Assembly (NCBI GenBank): GCA_000507305.1
Contig: DF241459.1
Coordinates: 1-64,000, forward strand
Source: Breviolum minutum Mf 1.05b.01
Lineage: Eukaryota; Sar; Dinophyceae; Suessiales; Symbiodiniaceae
Direction of reading: 5' to 3'
Length of the DNA: 64,000 bases
Part shown: piece after piece, positions 32,158 through 44,192 of the stretch
How positions within the stretch are numbered: position 1 is the first letter of the stretch
Layout of the letters: every line of letters starts with the position of its first letter
Made by a program: the position numbers and the translations under genes
Notes under the pieces: model-generated
Databases searched by the model: none
Told to the model about the DNA's origin: nothing
The model's input: the letters and a program-made list of their open reading frames with translations, nothing else

Positions 32158-33609
32158 TCAACTAATCGTCCAGTCAGACCAGCCTGGTGGGGGCCTGTCC
32201 TTTGGGTCGTAACGTAGAATCAGAATCGGCACTGGAGCACCAAGGCTATCGTTTTCCAAGCCTGAAGGGTGACTTGTCAGGCACCCCCGTGGAAGTACCT
32301 AACTGAGGGACCTAACATGACCTAACTCTCAAAACCACGGCCTGGAATATCTGACTTGATATATGTTGGTGAGGAAATATACACAAAACATCCCTCAAAC
32401 CATAGTATCTAATAATTTGAATATCATGCAAGAACAAGGAAGAACATGTGAAGTAGGGTCATGCAATTTACATCTTATCATCTTGTATCAGAAATAAACC
32501 AAAAATTCATGAAACATTGGAGGCCAAATGATCCCCAGGATCTCCCCCACCAAAGGAATCCATCCCAACCCGCCTCGATGTAAAGTACCAGAATCCATGA
32601 CCAAGGCATCTCCAGCGGACCAAACTTCCCGACCCGTGATACCGACGGTAACTCCACCATGTGTTGCACAAAGGCGTCGAAGACATCTTCGCCACCTCTC
32701 ACGCAAGTTATGCCGAGGATCCTTAGATCAGGTTTCCTGCAGCTCTGAAGAAAACAGGTAAAGTTTGTGAGCTTTAAAGTTCTCCGAAATCTGATAGCCA
32801 AGCATCATGAAGACTATGTGTTCCAGGAAGCACTTCTTGTGGTCCACGGTCTAGGGCTATATCTTGAAGTGGAATGAAGATTGAAAGTCCTCCACTTTTT
32901 CTGGAGCAGCTTTGGTAGCAAGCAGTGACAAGGAGTACAAACTGGTTGACTTTTCGCTTGCTTGTTTCTTTGTTTGTTTGTTTGTTTGCTTGTTTGTTTG
33001 TTGGTGTGTATGTTCCGTACAAAAAATCCAATATGAAGAAACCATATCATCACAATGTTGCAAGTTGAGAACATCCTCGACCAGTAGCAGAGTCCACATG
33101 CCATTGCTGGATTTCTGCGCAAGGATCAGCTACAACCAATTGAGCCTCTGATAAGAAGATAGAATTTCCTGCCATGTCCTGAGTTGGGTGAGAGAAACTC
33201 ACCAATCATTCAATGGCAGCCACCCGAGCCACGAAAAAAACCCTCAAATACTTTCCCTTGAATTCTGGTTGTTTACTAGAGATCCTTGTATATAATTGTT
33301 TATCATAACCCCATATAATCCCCACATAACTGGAAAGGATCTTATGTCCTATATGATAAAACAACCAGCTATATACCCTAAATGGTAGTTCTATACCCTA
33401 TATAGACCCATATGTCATATATACCCTATATACCCAGTTATATAAAATGCCTCATGGTTTATCTATTGCTCACCTGGGGTTTTTTCACAACTCTCCAACT
33501 AGTGGATTTTTCGTGCTGTTTTTCCAGGCCTGGATTTCGAAATGCTTGTGAACCAATGGCGCCACAGATGAATGAGGTGCTACAGCATCCATTTCATAAC
33601 GAGGTGATC
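32158..33609 (-). CDS. phytanoyl-CoA dioxygenase (PhyH)-like protein, partial model
   Basis: Exons supported by sequence: 33609-33530 (PRYEMDAVAPHSSVAPLVH), 33114-33082 (IQQWHVDS), about 32901-32785 (LSIFIPLQDIALDRGPQEVL then PGTHSLHD), about 32700-32570 (GDALVMDSGTLHRGG) and 32231-32158 (VPILILRYDPKDRPPPG, stop TGA). PhyH enzymes are Fe(II)/2-oxoglutarate oxygenases. The HxD iron pair is visible in WHVDS, the distal His in the GTLHRGG motif, and the Arg for 2-oxoglutarate in the last exon (LRYDP). The 'GPQEVLPGTH' loop is typical. The substrate cannot be read from sequence; the family hydroxylates fatty acyl chains and many small molecules. One exon between 33530 and 33114 and the piece before the last exon are missing from the model. 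Exon 33609-33530 uses a GC donor. Confidence 0.8.
32955..33003. repeat. (GTTT/GCTT)n microsatellite
   Basis: Ten or so TTGT/TTGC units. They lie in a PhyH-like gene intron and create Lys/Gln/Thr repeats in false frames. Confidence 0.9.
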
Positions 33610-33619
33610 CTGTGAGAGA

Positions 33620-34860
33620 AACATGCAGCTTTTAAGGGAATCCCCTTCTAGGATCCACAAGAATTTTGAAGGATGAAATGATGGTCTTTTGTCATTTATG
33701 TTTATTTAAAAAAAAATCATGGTGTTCTAAATGACTCTCCGAGTCTTTCCCTCATGAGTTACGGCATTTTCCAGAAGCAGCGTTTTGCCATGGGTCCAAC
33801 TTGTCCGTCCTCGAAGTAAGAGGTGGAGGCGACCAAACGTATAACGACCCATTGCAACGTTTGGATCCTGCTGTTGCCTTAGCATGCCACCCCAAGCAAA
33901 TGATATTCCTCAACACCAATTCAAAAGCATGTCAAACCGAAATTATATAAAACAGTTGCTAGGATTGACACAAAATTCTCAAATTGAGCAAATTCATCAA
34001 ACTTGAATAACCATACATTGGTGATGGTAAAAAAAGGAGATAGATATTGAAAAGAAAACACGACACCATCATACCAAAACGATAAGTTGCTGCCATAAGC
34101 CAACCTCGGCTGCACGGCGAGGTGGCTGCCAGTTCTTCTCAGCTACACCACCCAAACCCAAGGCGCGACGAAGTGATTGTACGTCCTGAAGTTGCCGGGG
34201 TAAACCCCCGTTTTTGATGGGAGAAATGGGGCAAAACCATTCATGATTCGTGAAGTGCCCTTCTATCGGGAAGCTCCAATTTTATGTGATTTTAAAGCAT
34301 GCTGCATGCTGGAATGTAGATATAAAAAACGATAAAGAAACACGCCTTTAGTATAGATGGTATATATCACCAGCCATCTAAAATCAATTTATCGGACGTT
34401 CGAAACGCCAATTTCACCAATACTCAACTCCCAACTGAGAAGCCCGAACGTCAGCAGTCAATAAGCCACGCAAGAGCACACAGCCCCATGACTCCAATGC
34501 CTGGCAACGAACGAACCCACCAAGCGGTTCAAGCGGCCAAAGAAACGGCTAAGGCGTCTCGAAACACCACGGCCTTCTCACTGCGCTCCAACATCTCTTG
34601 ATTCCAAGCTACTGCTGATGTTGCTGGAATTTTTTCAGAGCCTCTGGCAGCTGAGCATATGTTCGTGGCAATAGTTACAACTAAAAACAAAAAGAAAGTG
34701 ACACCACAACCACAACCTGCCTGCTCCTTTTCCAGTCAGGGGCAAATATGGTGGAACGAGCACTCCTATGTCAACCCCCTGAGCATCGCTTGTCAGTCGG
34801 CGGCCTAAGCACCAAAAAAAGGTGGGATGCCAAACAGGGCACCACGATGAGGATGAATCA
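33620..34860. other. stretch without a supported gene
   Basis: Mostly AT-rich DNA. A short minus-strand open piece near 33735-33860 could be coding (RYTFGRLHLLLRG), but no family or splice frame supports it. Confidence 0.4.
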
Positions 34861-34866
34861 GTCGAT

Positions 34867-35196
34867 TCAAAACTGCAACAGGTTTGTAACATGCTTGAGG
34901 CCACAACCAAATAGTGTGGCACGGTCAATTGCAAGGAACTGTGGGTCGAAGTAGCCTTTCTCCTGAAAACTTTTCTGAAGAAGACTGCATTTGTTTCCAA
35001 GGACATCCAAGGACTTGTGTTTTTCTTTACATACATCCTTAAATCTTAAGTCTATTGCAAATCTTGGATCATTTCTTGCAAAGCTCTGCCAACAAGCCAA
35101 GCATATGTTCATTGACTTTATGATTGGCTCCTTCCACTTTGCTGCAAGCTCATCTTCCTTACCTCGAAGTTTGTCTTTCGAGATGCCGGAGGCCTA
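34867..35196 (-). CDS. possible Lys-rich exon or small ORF
   Basis: A 110-codon open frame follows a CACCTAG acceptor and ends in TGA. It contains GKEDELAAKWKEPIIKSMN and a Cys pair (CLACW), then DLRFKDVCKEKHKSLDVLG. A strong internal GTAAGG donor after 11 codons means it may be spliced. The function is not recognised. Confidence 0.4.
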
Positions 35197-35743
35197 GGTG
35201 GATCCCGTGTTGACAACCACACTGTCACATGGACCAAACAAATGCTAAATTCACGCCGCTTGCACCAGAAATTGCTCAAATCATTTCAAATTCCATGAAC
35301 AAAATCACAAATCATCAATCAAATTCACATCAATTGAAAATGAAAGCCAGGATGACTTATTACAATGGGAAAAAACAACTGGTTTACTGAAATGGTTTAT
35401 TCAATCAATTTTCTGCAAGGCACATGAAGTTCTTGAAGCTGAAATTCAACGGGTCGAAGCCTCGCAAAAGGGTGACAGGACCCACACCCACAGAAAATTG
35501 AAATTGACAACAGTTTTTATACCTGAAAATGGATGGTTGGAAGATGAAATTTCCTTTTGGGGGGCTATTTTCAGGGGCCATGTTAGTTTCAGGGAGTGTG
35601 ATGGCTTACAACTTCTGGCTGCAGCTTAAGAGGTATTTGAAGTAGTTGATTCGTGTATCTGTTGATGTTATGAGTTATGAAACACGCTTTCAACCATGGG
35701 GGGTCAGGCTTCAATGAGTCCAAAATTAAATAATAATAATAAT

Positions 35744-35852
35744 GATACTGTCGATGGCTGAAATCCACCAGTTGATAGGTAGTTTATCCCACATTATTTA
35801 CAGGATTTTATACATCCCAGGTGGTGCTGGATTTCAGCCATCAACAGTATCA
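35744..35852. repeat. inverted repeat, family C
   Basis: Arms are GATACTGTCGATGGCTGAAA and the complement TTTCAGCCATCAACAGTATC, with TTTATCCCACATTATTTACA inside. A degraded family D piece is at about 35524-35600. Confidence 0.9.
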
Positions 35853-36032
35853 ATAGTTACACCCTGGGAAATTCATCGATGGAACCTGAAAAATCACTAA
35901 AAAATCACCATTTTTTGAAGCTTTCACCCCATTTGAAAAAAGGAAAATCATCTGAACCAAACCTGCATGAAATTTGGGGAGTCCAGCCGTTAATTTTCGT
36001 TGCTTCCTCCTGTGAATTTCCTATAGGATGAT

Positions 36033-36750
36033 GCCAATTACTGCCTTCTCGCAGCGGCCCAAAAGTCGGCTTCTTTGATCTGGTTGCGAGCCTGCGGATA
36101 ACAAGGCGGCATGGTGACGGTTGAATGTTGAAATGATTTTTCCAAGATTTTCAAGACTCAAATTGTCAAATAACATCCAAATAACTAAATATCTCCATGA
36201 TGGTCCATAATATATCTCCCAAAATGATATATTTTCATGAATAATTGATAATAATTGCATGTTTAAACATGATTTCATCAAAAGAAACCTTCAACCATTG
36301 GGTTTTTTGGCACGAAAATGTTCACAGAAATCTTTTTTAAAAAAACACCCATGCCATGCTAGCTAAGAAACGCAAAGATCAGGAATCGAAGCCACGGCTG
36401 AAGAGCTAGCAGCGTCGACAGCAGAGGTACGTACCTCTAGTGGAAGCAGAAAGATGGATGGATGGATGGATGGATGGATGGATGGATGGATGGATGGATG
36501 GATGAATACACCAATGATAAAGGAAAAGGTGAGCAAATTTAAGGCTTGTTATGCGATCTGATATGATGATGTTTGATGTAGAGATCTTACACCATAGACT
36601 CATAGACATCTTATCTCATTTTCTCGCCGCCCAAGTTGTCCGAATGCGTCAAACATTCCTGCAGATGGCCAGCCCCGATGGCCTAGCTGCAACCCTGGTG
36701 AACCCGGGATCTTTCGGCAATTCCAGGCTGTAACGTGTCAATGATTCGAA
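36033..36750 (-). CDS. possible small gene downstream of RFC1
   Basis: A terminal-exon-like piece at 36033-36086 follows a CCGCAG acceptor and reads [17 protein letters not shown] then TAA. A coding-like piece at about 36660-36740 reads [18 protein letters not shown]. They are in the right order on the minus strand but the join is not proven. No family was recognised. Confidence 0.3.
36452..36504. repeat. (GGAT)n microsatellite
   Basis: About thirteen GATG units in a row, giving a false His-Pro-Ser-Ile frame on the minus strand. Confidence 0.95.
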
Positions 36751-36956
36751 CCGCCACTGACATGATGTTGTTGTGAGACTCATTTTTGTGTAGTGTATAT
36801 ATATATATGTACGTCTGTGTCCAAGTGTGCGTTTTTCCTCTGTGCCTTTAGATCTACCGTACAGCCTGCAGCTCAAATAGATCATGAACTACAGTATATA
36901 CAAGCGCGGCACCTCAACTGGCACTCCTCAATCTCACCACAATAGCCAAGCACACA

Positions 36957-38801
36957 TCAAAACATATTCCATGTGCCAAGAAAGTCATTCATATGGATCT
37001 TGCGTCGCACTGAGCATGTGTGACCTTCAATGTACTTCATCACTAGCAGCGGCTTGCTCTCAATCTGAGAGGTGATAACTTGCTTGTTTGGCTGCCAACT
37101 TTTCAGTGAACATTTGCTAAGATCCTTTTCTTTGATTGCCTTCTTCTTGACTGGCTTTGGGAACCCACCTTTCTTTACCAAACCTGGAATCTCCTCATCA
37201 TCTCCATCTTCTTCCATGGGACTGGCATCCAATTGGCTTGGTGTAGATCCAAAACTTCGTCTTTTAGTCTGACTATCTTGAACCTTCTTACGCCGCTTGG
37301 GCATCACTGGCTGCTGTGTGAGATTCTGACATTCATGAAGCAACCTGGTCCTTACTTGCAGGTCAATCTTTTTGTAGGTATCCTCCAATTGAAGGGGTTG
37401 CCTTAAAGCTACCACCTGATCTGTGAAGAACTCACGAGTAAGACCATAGTGATGCAGTGCTAATGCACATTCTTTGGTCAAGCCTTTCTGCAAAGCTTGC
37501 ACTAATCTGCGATGAAGGATGTCATGATAGCTACTGGTGATGAACTCTCTACTGCCACAGGTGCTGGAATGTCTGATTTTTGCACCAAGTTCTTGAAGAA
37601 TCCGCTCATTCTTGGAGATGCTACCTTTCTTCTGCAAATAAGCTGGAAACGAAGGCTTGGAGAAGGGTTGATCGCGGCTTGCCATCAATGCGGAAGGGTA
37701 AACAGTGCCTAGGAGGGCGACTGTCCCACCCAACTCGAAATTTCCTGACATGCCATCTGCTGCTGCAATCAGCCCTGATGCTTGTGCTGCACGTTCTAAG
37801 GCATCATCACCCATGGAAAAACCTCGCTTCTCCACAGGACGGAGGTAATTTTCCTGCACCATGGTAGGAATCAAATCATAATCCACGAAATGCAAATCCA
37901 TACGTTGATCAATGGAAAGTCGCTCCCGATGATGAGAAAACAACTTGGAGCAAGCTTCAAAGGTACCAGTCATAACTTGAGTATCTTTCTGATTTCCACC
38001 TGTCAAAGAACCAAAGAACTGCAAGTGATTAATGACTTGACGTAAATCTTGCCCACATGCTTCAACGATGGCTTCCACCGCGGCAATCTCCACTTTCTTA
38101 TTCTCTGTCTCCATGATCCTTTTGATGCGCTTAGCCACTGTGGCATTTTCTGGTCGCCGGAATCTCAAATCCAAACAGTGATTCGCCAACTGCCTCACTT
38201 GCTGATCACTCCGATCATTGCAAATACAAATCACCGGATTCTTGGTCACTTGAATCAGATTTATAAGAGCTTGAAGGCCACCTTTATCACCACCTGTCAT
38301 ACCATCACACTCATCCATAATGATAGCACTTCGTTGCAAAGAACTCTCAGTGCCAAAGCTTAATGTCTTGTTGCCAGCCAAGGAATTTGTCATGCTGTCA
38401 ATCACTGCTTTACTACGAGCATCAGAAGCATTGAATTCCATGACCTTGAAGCGTGAGCATTTGGCCACCAAAGTACAGGTAGTAGTCTTTCCAATACCAG
38501 GTGGGCCACTGACCAAAACAGCCCGAGCATTGATGTTTTCAGGTGGAGGTTGGAATTTCTTCGTTTCCTGTGGTGTTGGTAGTTCCTTTTTCTTTCCTCT
38601 CAAAACCACATCATCCCAATCTCGCAACCACTCAGCCAACTTGCGGATCTGTTCGGTGTTGCCAACCACCTCACCCAAGTGCCGTGGACGATGCCTGTCA
38701 GCCCAAGGCACATCTTGCTTACCTTGGACCGGTGCCATGCTGCGTATCAAGGCTGGCCAGTGTATCTCTGACCCGAGTTGTGTCAAGTTTTGTACTTCCA
38801 T
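36957..38801 (-). CDS. RFC1: replication factor C large subunit, intronless
   Basis: One uninterrupted frame of 614 residues. RFC1 is the large subunit of the clamp loader that opens PCNA at primer-template junctions in DNA replication and repair. The AAA+ core is complete: the RFC-type start VPWADRHRPRHLGEVVGN (31-48), Walker A GPPGIGKT (99-106) and Walker B IIMDECDG (160-167). A lid and helical C-terminal domain follow, then a basic, acidic-patched tail with PKRRKK that could act as a nuclear signal. Animal and fungal RFC1 carry a BRCT domain before the AAA+ core; none is present here, so the protein is short. The first Met is followed by about 30 residues before the core, and no earlier coding signal was seen upstream. 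Lack of introns contrasts with most neighbours and suggests a reinserted cDNA. The last residues after HMNDFL may be non-homologous extension. Confidence 0.93.
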   Translation of the reverse strand: MEVQNLTQLGSEIHWPALIRSMAPVQGKQDVPWADRHRPRHLGEVVGNTEQIRKLAEWLRDWDDVVLRGKKKELPTPQETKKFQPPPENINARAVLVSGPPGIGKTTTCTLVAKCSRFKVMEFNASDARSKAVIDSMTNSLAGNKTLSFGTESSLQRSAIIMDECDGMTGGDKGGLQALINLIQVTKNPVICICNDRSDQQVRQLANHCLDLRFRRPENATVAKRIKRIMETENKKVEIAAVEAIVEACGQDLRQVINHLQFFGSLTGGNQKDTQVMTGTFEACSKLFSHHRERLSIDQRMDLHFVDYDLIPTMVQENYLRPVEKRGFSMGDDALERAAQASGLIAAADGMSGNFELGGTVALLGTVYPSALMASRDQPFSKPSFPAYLQKKGSISKNERILQELGAKIRHSSTCGSREFITSSYHDILHRRLVQALQKGLTKECALALHHYGLTREFFTDQVVALRQPLQLEDTYKKIDLQVRTRLLHECQNLTQQPVMPKRRKKVQDSQTKRRSFGSTPSQLDASPMEEDGDDEEIPGLVKKGGFPKPVKKKAIKEKDLSKCSLKSWQPNKQVITSQIESKPLLVMKYIEGHTCSVRRKIHMNDFLGTWNMF

Positions 38802-39569
38802 CTTGCTTTCCTTTGCAGTCTATCATTACATGTGGATATTTTTTTGTGTGGTGGTTCATGATTGCTTTGTTCCTTGATGTTTCTCCGCATGTCATCATGT
38901 CATGGCTGATTATGCGTAATTTAACGCGGTGCATTTGCTCTTCAGATCTAATTTGCATGATGTGTGTGTTGAAAAGCATTGATCTCGAGAATCCTAGCCC
39001 GCGGCCCGAAATCCCTCGATTTGATGAAGTCGGCGAGATGCGGAATTCGGGAATTCAACATGACCTGACTTTGCCCATAGATCCATGATACAACTTTACG
39101 CACAAGAAGACGCGAAATGTTCGAATATGTATTTGAATATGTTTAAAAGCAGAATGGACAAAGCAACTCTGCAATCTTCCGTTCACCAAGGCTACTGCTT
39201 CTATGGAGGCCTCCTTCCAAAAATCAATCGGCACGTCATACTGCAACCTTGCGGCAGTTCGTGCAGGCCAATTATCATTCAAGGCCAAACCAAAACAAAT
39301 TTTGCACAAACAACATGACTAGTATGATCAATCAAGAACAAAACAGTATATACAAACACGTAAGAAACTACATAGCAAAAAATGCATGTAAATATTCAAT
39401 TTATTTACATGTGCAACATGCATACACATATAAATAAATTCAGCAGTATACGTATATCTATAATTATATATATAATATAAAATAGTGTATATCATTAGTC
39501 AACACGACATGCAACGTACCTTCAATACCAAATCCATCAAATCCATGCGTGCGTCATGGCCCCTTTGGG

Positions 39570-40135
39570 CTTCCCTACGTTCGTTTGGCCTCTCGAAGGC
39601 CCAGTGTAAGACCTACAACGCCAGCAGAAATTCCTGCCTTAGTAGTTGGATGTTTTGATCGTTTAAACATGGGAGATTTTTCCACCAAAGCTGACATGTG
39701 TTGATGGTTGTTTTGGAAACTTCTGATGTAAAAGTTGGGCTGGTAATATGTCTGTTTTTTTGGAAAAAAACATCAGAATTTCAAATTTAAAACAAGATGA
39801 ATGCCTGAAGAAATCTGAGGATCATGACAGTTCCTTTGGCACCAAGAATGGATACACGTCTTACAATAGGCTTGGCCTTGGTTTCCGCGACGTTTTGTTA
39901 CAGGCCATATTGAAGATTCTACCCTCCAGGGAACTAACATATCCCACCTGGGGAAAAGAAAATCATCTCCAAAAGTGCCTTGGTATGGAATATGTTAGTT
40001 CCCAGAAGGGTAACAACTTTCAAAACGGCAGGGAATCTGACCCACAATTCTTGGAGGCGTTGCCATGCCGCCATAGCTTTGGATCGATAATGATTCGACT
40101 TGTTCAGGGACAAAAACGGAGATGGAGGTCCCAAA
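39570..40135 (-). CDS. unrecognised exons upstream of RFC1
   Basis: About 40022-40135 reads NKSNHYRSKAMAAWQRLQEL then WVRFPAVLK before a GT donor. About 39810-39890 reads AETKAKPIVRRVSILGAKG then TVMILRFLQ before a GC donor. A last piece near 39575-39630 follows a GCAG acceptor and ends in a stop. The intron between the first two holds a family A repeat. No domain was identified. The phase of the last join is undecided: both EFLLAL-stop and an 18-residue tail are open. Confidence 0.45.
39920..40013. repeat. inverted repeat, family A
   Basis: The left arm is TACCCTCCAGGGAACTAACA and the right arm is ATATGTTAGTTCCCAGAAGG. It lies between two coding-like exons, that is, in a probable intron. 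Confidence 0.9.
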
Positions 40136-40894
40136 GCTTGGGATATTTTTTTCGGATCCCGACTTGGTCAGTTGCAGGGTTTTTTCTCTGAAATTTTCTG
40201 TTTTGCTTTAGCTTCAATGAATAGATTCTTTTAAGCAAAAACCATCAAAAACCTCTCTGAGAATGTTCGAACTATCAGTTTTTTGTTTGACGATATGCTG
40301 CAGGAGTTATGAGCAATGATTGAGGATGTGAGAAAGTGTTTGCGATGTTCATGTCTTCTAGTTGCTTTGATCTACATAAGGATGTAGACAATGAGTCTCA
40401 CATGGAAAACGTGCCTATCATCTTGAGATTTCTAGAAACGCCCGTGGGCATTTGTAAAGGGCCAAAATACATGGCTACAAACAGAGTTGGTACTATCAAG
40501 TAAATGCATGTTAGAAATTACATGGTTCATGAAACAACCCGGGCCCTCTCCTGTTCCCTTTGGCTTTACTTTTGATTTCTTTGAGCTTGACAAATTGCAC
40601 CAAATGGACATTGCTCACCGCAGTAACATGATGTAACATGAAGCTATACAAAAAAAACAGCAACCACCAAACATCATTAAAGAGAGCTTCATGATTTGGG
40701 CGCGGACCCCTCACTGTTTGGAAGAAATCCTTCTCTCAATTTTTTTCTTCTGAGGCATGTCACAACTGTGCTGAGGGTGAACCATTGAAAGCTGAAACCT
40801 TGCAGGTGTAGGGGCCAAGCGCACCAGCTACACGACAATCTCAGTCTCAGGATATGGACTGATGCCACACCTCAGTCGGCTCAATTCTATTGGT

Positions 40895-42867
40895 TGGATG
40901 CATTGGAATGCAGCTGTTGGACATGTGCATTGCACGACATGTTTTCGGATACTAAGATGATGACTTCAGGAAGATCTCTTGATTTAGCAGCACTTTCGCG
41001 GCCACTTCAATCATCTTACACACCATCACATTCTTCACAAAGGGGCCCAAGTATTCCTGACCCAAAACAGCACAGCGTGGGGACCCCTCCCCTCCGAGTC
41101 TCAATTCAACTCCAGCACCTTCCCCTTTCGCCTCGTTGGCAATGGCCGAGAAAGTGGCATTAAACTGAGGTAGTACGCCACTCTCGGAAAGGAAGCCATA
41201 GGTATCTCCGCCATGACCAATATAGGCACCCCAACTTCCGTACACGGGTGGATAAGTAGCATTCCAACTTGCTTGCCTCTGGACTTTCGTTTGGAAATTC
41301 AGTTTGGAATGTCTAGAGTCATCCTGACCTGAAACAATATGTTTTTGTGTCTCTTAATCTGTGGACAAAAACATCCTCGACTAACGACCTCATGATTCAA
41401 CACACCAAGGGACTGAATCATAAGACCAGTTCCATATTGGATCATACCCTTGGCCCAACCAACATTCAGCGGAGTGAACTCCTGCGCTAAAGTGCACGAG
41501 TTCAACAGCAAAACATCTTGATCTTATCTGTTTGATATTTGTTTGATTCTTATTGCAACTTGTTTGCATACTCAACGCTTGGCCCTCGGATACTATAATA
41601 AATGACATCACAAAACAATGAACAACTTTGAAGCCAGCTAATTCATTTTTGTAGTACAAAACATCTCAACAGTGCATCAAAAATGCAACTTTTTCAACCC
41701 CGAAAAAAGTCTCCTGCATTTGCGCCAGGGTTTCAGCCGGAAGAATTTCTTTGTCCACCAAGAGGTCATAGAAAAATTCCTTGGGCTGGTTTTTTCATAC
41801 GAATTTTGATGAAGCCTCTTGGCTTAAAGTGTATGAAACGAATCATCCTTCAAAGGATGAAGCAAATGTTAGCAACAGCCCAACTGTTTGCCCTCCAAGA
41901 TCATTCTCAATATATGCACATATATATAATATATATATATATATCAATATGCGTATACCTGTAAATGAATGAATAAAAACTACAATATATATAATATATT
42001 AATATAAATCTAATATATATATATACATGATCTTTTGTAAAGAATAAATTTGGATGGCATCTTAAGGGATATGTTAACGGTATGTTAGGGTAGCAAACAG
42101 CTTCTCAGTTGAGACACTGCAGCAGATCCAGCTGGTGCAATGAGATTTCCACAAGTCCATCCCAAAATGGAAGCATCTTGAGAATAGATCTGGATACGCC
42201 GCAAAAAGCTTCCAGCCGTACCTGCTAAGCTGCTAATCTCGGATCAACCATATGGCAAAACATATTGTGGAACGATGAAAATTTGCTCCAAAAAGGCCGT
42301 GGTGTTTTCACATGGGATTTTTTGCACAGCCAGTCTTTTTCGGGCCGGGCCTGGAATGTCCAGGGTCGAATTCAAACGGCCCGTATCGGCAAAAGTGCAT
42401 TTTTCATACTTTGGGCTGGCCTTGGATTGGGTGACATCTGACAACATGTCTAGTATAACGCAAAAGAGGGAGACCTGTGCAACCCTCAAAAACACACCCA
42501 TAAGACATGTAATTCAATATGATTATTATTCTAGCTGTATATTGTATAGTATATGAAAATGCGTATACGTGTAAGGTACGACATGATTGCATGTAGCACC
42601 TCTCAAATGTTCTCGAAAACAGCGGCTAGTCAATTCATTTGTACGAGTCGAGATTGTAGGAGTATGTTTTCCATATATTGTTTTCGTTCATATTCCGCTT
42701 CTTGATATTGTTGACATCTTTGGGTGTTTTTTTGTGTCCAAACCACCGAAACTGTGGTAGCAAAGATGCTGGTGAAGGAAAAATGCGAGCTTGATCTAAA
42801 GTTGTCCATTCAGCTGATGGATTGGTAGCTCCCAATGCCACGAAGCCCGCGAGGACATAATTGGTAC
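40895..42867 (-). CDS. beta-lactamase-like serine hydrolase, partial model
   Basis: Exons: 42867 to about 42790 (STNYVLAGFVALGATNPSAEW), about 42230-42118 (ILGWTCGNLIAPAGSAA), 41481-41406 (NVGWAKGMIQYGTGLMIQSL), 41271-41132 (YGSWGAYIGHGGDTYGFLSE), and a probable piece at 40900-41000 (ILVSENMSCNAHVQQLH). The YxN motif (STNY), the PAG segment and the HGGDTYG motif (in place of KTG) mark the serine beta-lactamase / D-Ala-D-Ala peptidase clan. Eukaryotic members mostly hydrolyse amides or esters. The SxxK exon that carries the nucleophile should lie further upstream (43-46 kb) but was not found, so activity is unproven. The open frame at 42244-42400 lies between exons and may be part of the gene. 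Exon 41271-41132 uses a GC donor. Confidence 0.7.
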
Positions 42868-42917
42868 CTCAGAGGTCGTCGAATGAGAATGGAGCGAATG
42901 GAACATGGAAACCCCAA

Positions 42918-43013
42918 GGCCATTGGATAATTCCAAATCTTTATATAGGGAAGGGCTGTTTCACCATTCCAATCCACTTAAAACTGGTTATATCTGGTTG
43001 TTTAGGGTACCAG
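42918..43013. repeat. dispersed repeat, family H
   Basis: Starts near CCATTGGATAATTCCAAATC and ends CTGGTTGTTTAGGGTACCAGG, shared with 9738-9840 and 13598-13687. Confidence 0.65.
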
Positions 43014-43847
43014 GACATCATCATCTTCTTATTGGATGTTCTGCGAGCAAATGACTTGTGTAGCTCGTGCAATTTCCAGGGCTGCAAGCAAAGACAGGAC
43101 TCTGGCTTGCTGCTGCATGCCTCATGTGGAGGCAAAACATCCTCCACCAACAAGTACTTGGTTCAGCATGGTTGAGCCGGTTGAGCCACTTGCTGAAGAA
43201 ATTTTGGAGCTTGAGTTGCCAAGCAACTATGATGCTCAAAAAAATCTGATGCGTGGACCTTCCAGTGCCAAGCAACAAGAACTCCAAAGGACTATGAACA
43301 GAAGTGCCCTTCTTGAGTAGCGCATCATCGAAACCTTTGACATCAAAATCCGCCAAACCACTTTGCATGCCTCAAAGACGCAAGCCATCTTGGTGTACCC
43401 CATTTGGTTCTTGATCAAACAACTTTCATGCCAATCCAAGGTGAGGTCTTCGCTAAGATTCTCATAGCCAAGGTGCGCAAAAGGTGGTTCACTGTGACCT
43501 TGGAAGCTTCAGCTCCGAAAAGTCCAACCATTGATGTACCGTTCCTGACGAACTAACACAGCCAAGTGCTATGCTGATGTGTTTAGTGAACCAACAACCG
43601 CAACTCCAGCAGTGTTACAAGACTGATGAAGCTACATGATTCACTCAATTCTCCCTCCATTGTGATCAATTTCCCATACCTTGATCAAAGTCACATGCGC
43701 TTCAAAATGCTATCTACATAGTAGGAGGCAGGTCTATCCAACCTCAGCTCACATATTTCAAGAATCATCGACATTGACAACACATGAAAAGGCAGGTTTC
43801 AGTCGCTGTCTGGATCAAATGTGAAAAAAAAACAACATGGAAATACC

Positions 43848-43955
43848 ACTGTTGATGGAAGAAATCCTGCACCAGTTGATATGGTCAATTTCCCACTATT
43901 GACAGGGTTTCATACATGTTGGTTGGCTGTTTGGGATTTCTGAACCATCAACAGT
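43848..43955. repeat. inverted repeat, family C
   Basis: The left arm is ACTGTTGATGGAAGAAATCC and the right arm is GGATTTCTGAACCATCAACA, with one arm slightly diverged. Confidence 0.85.
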
Positions 43956-44077
43956 ATGAAATGCCGGGCAGCTCCAGTCGCCCTTGAGATGCTAATTTCA
44001 GAAGAAGAACTGCCTTGAGTGAAATTCACTGCGTGGGGAAATGCAGAACTAGCGTGACTTTAGGGTGAAATTTGTTG

Positions 44078-44169
44078 CCCTCCAGGGAACTAACATATCT
44101 CCTTTACAGGTAGCTGGGAAGATGAGTTTTCCTCTTCCATGGGTAGGAGATGTTAGTTCCCATGAGGGT
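44078..44169. repeat. inverted repeat, family A
   Basis: The left arm is CCCTCCAGGGAACTAACATA and the right arm is GATGTTAGTTCCCATGAGGG. It lies 24 bp from the next family E element. Confidence 0.9.
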
Positions 44170-44192
44170 TATCCTTAGTTATCCCAAGGGTA

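Noticed and set aside
43021..43440. possible retrotransposon-derived coding sequence
   Set aside because: Open frames exist on both strands, but no reverse transcriptase, integrase or protease motif could be read.
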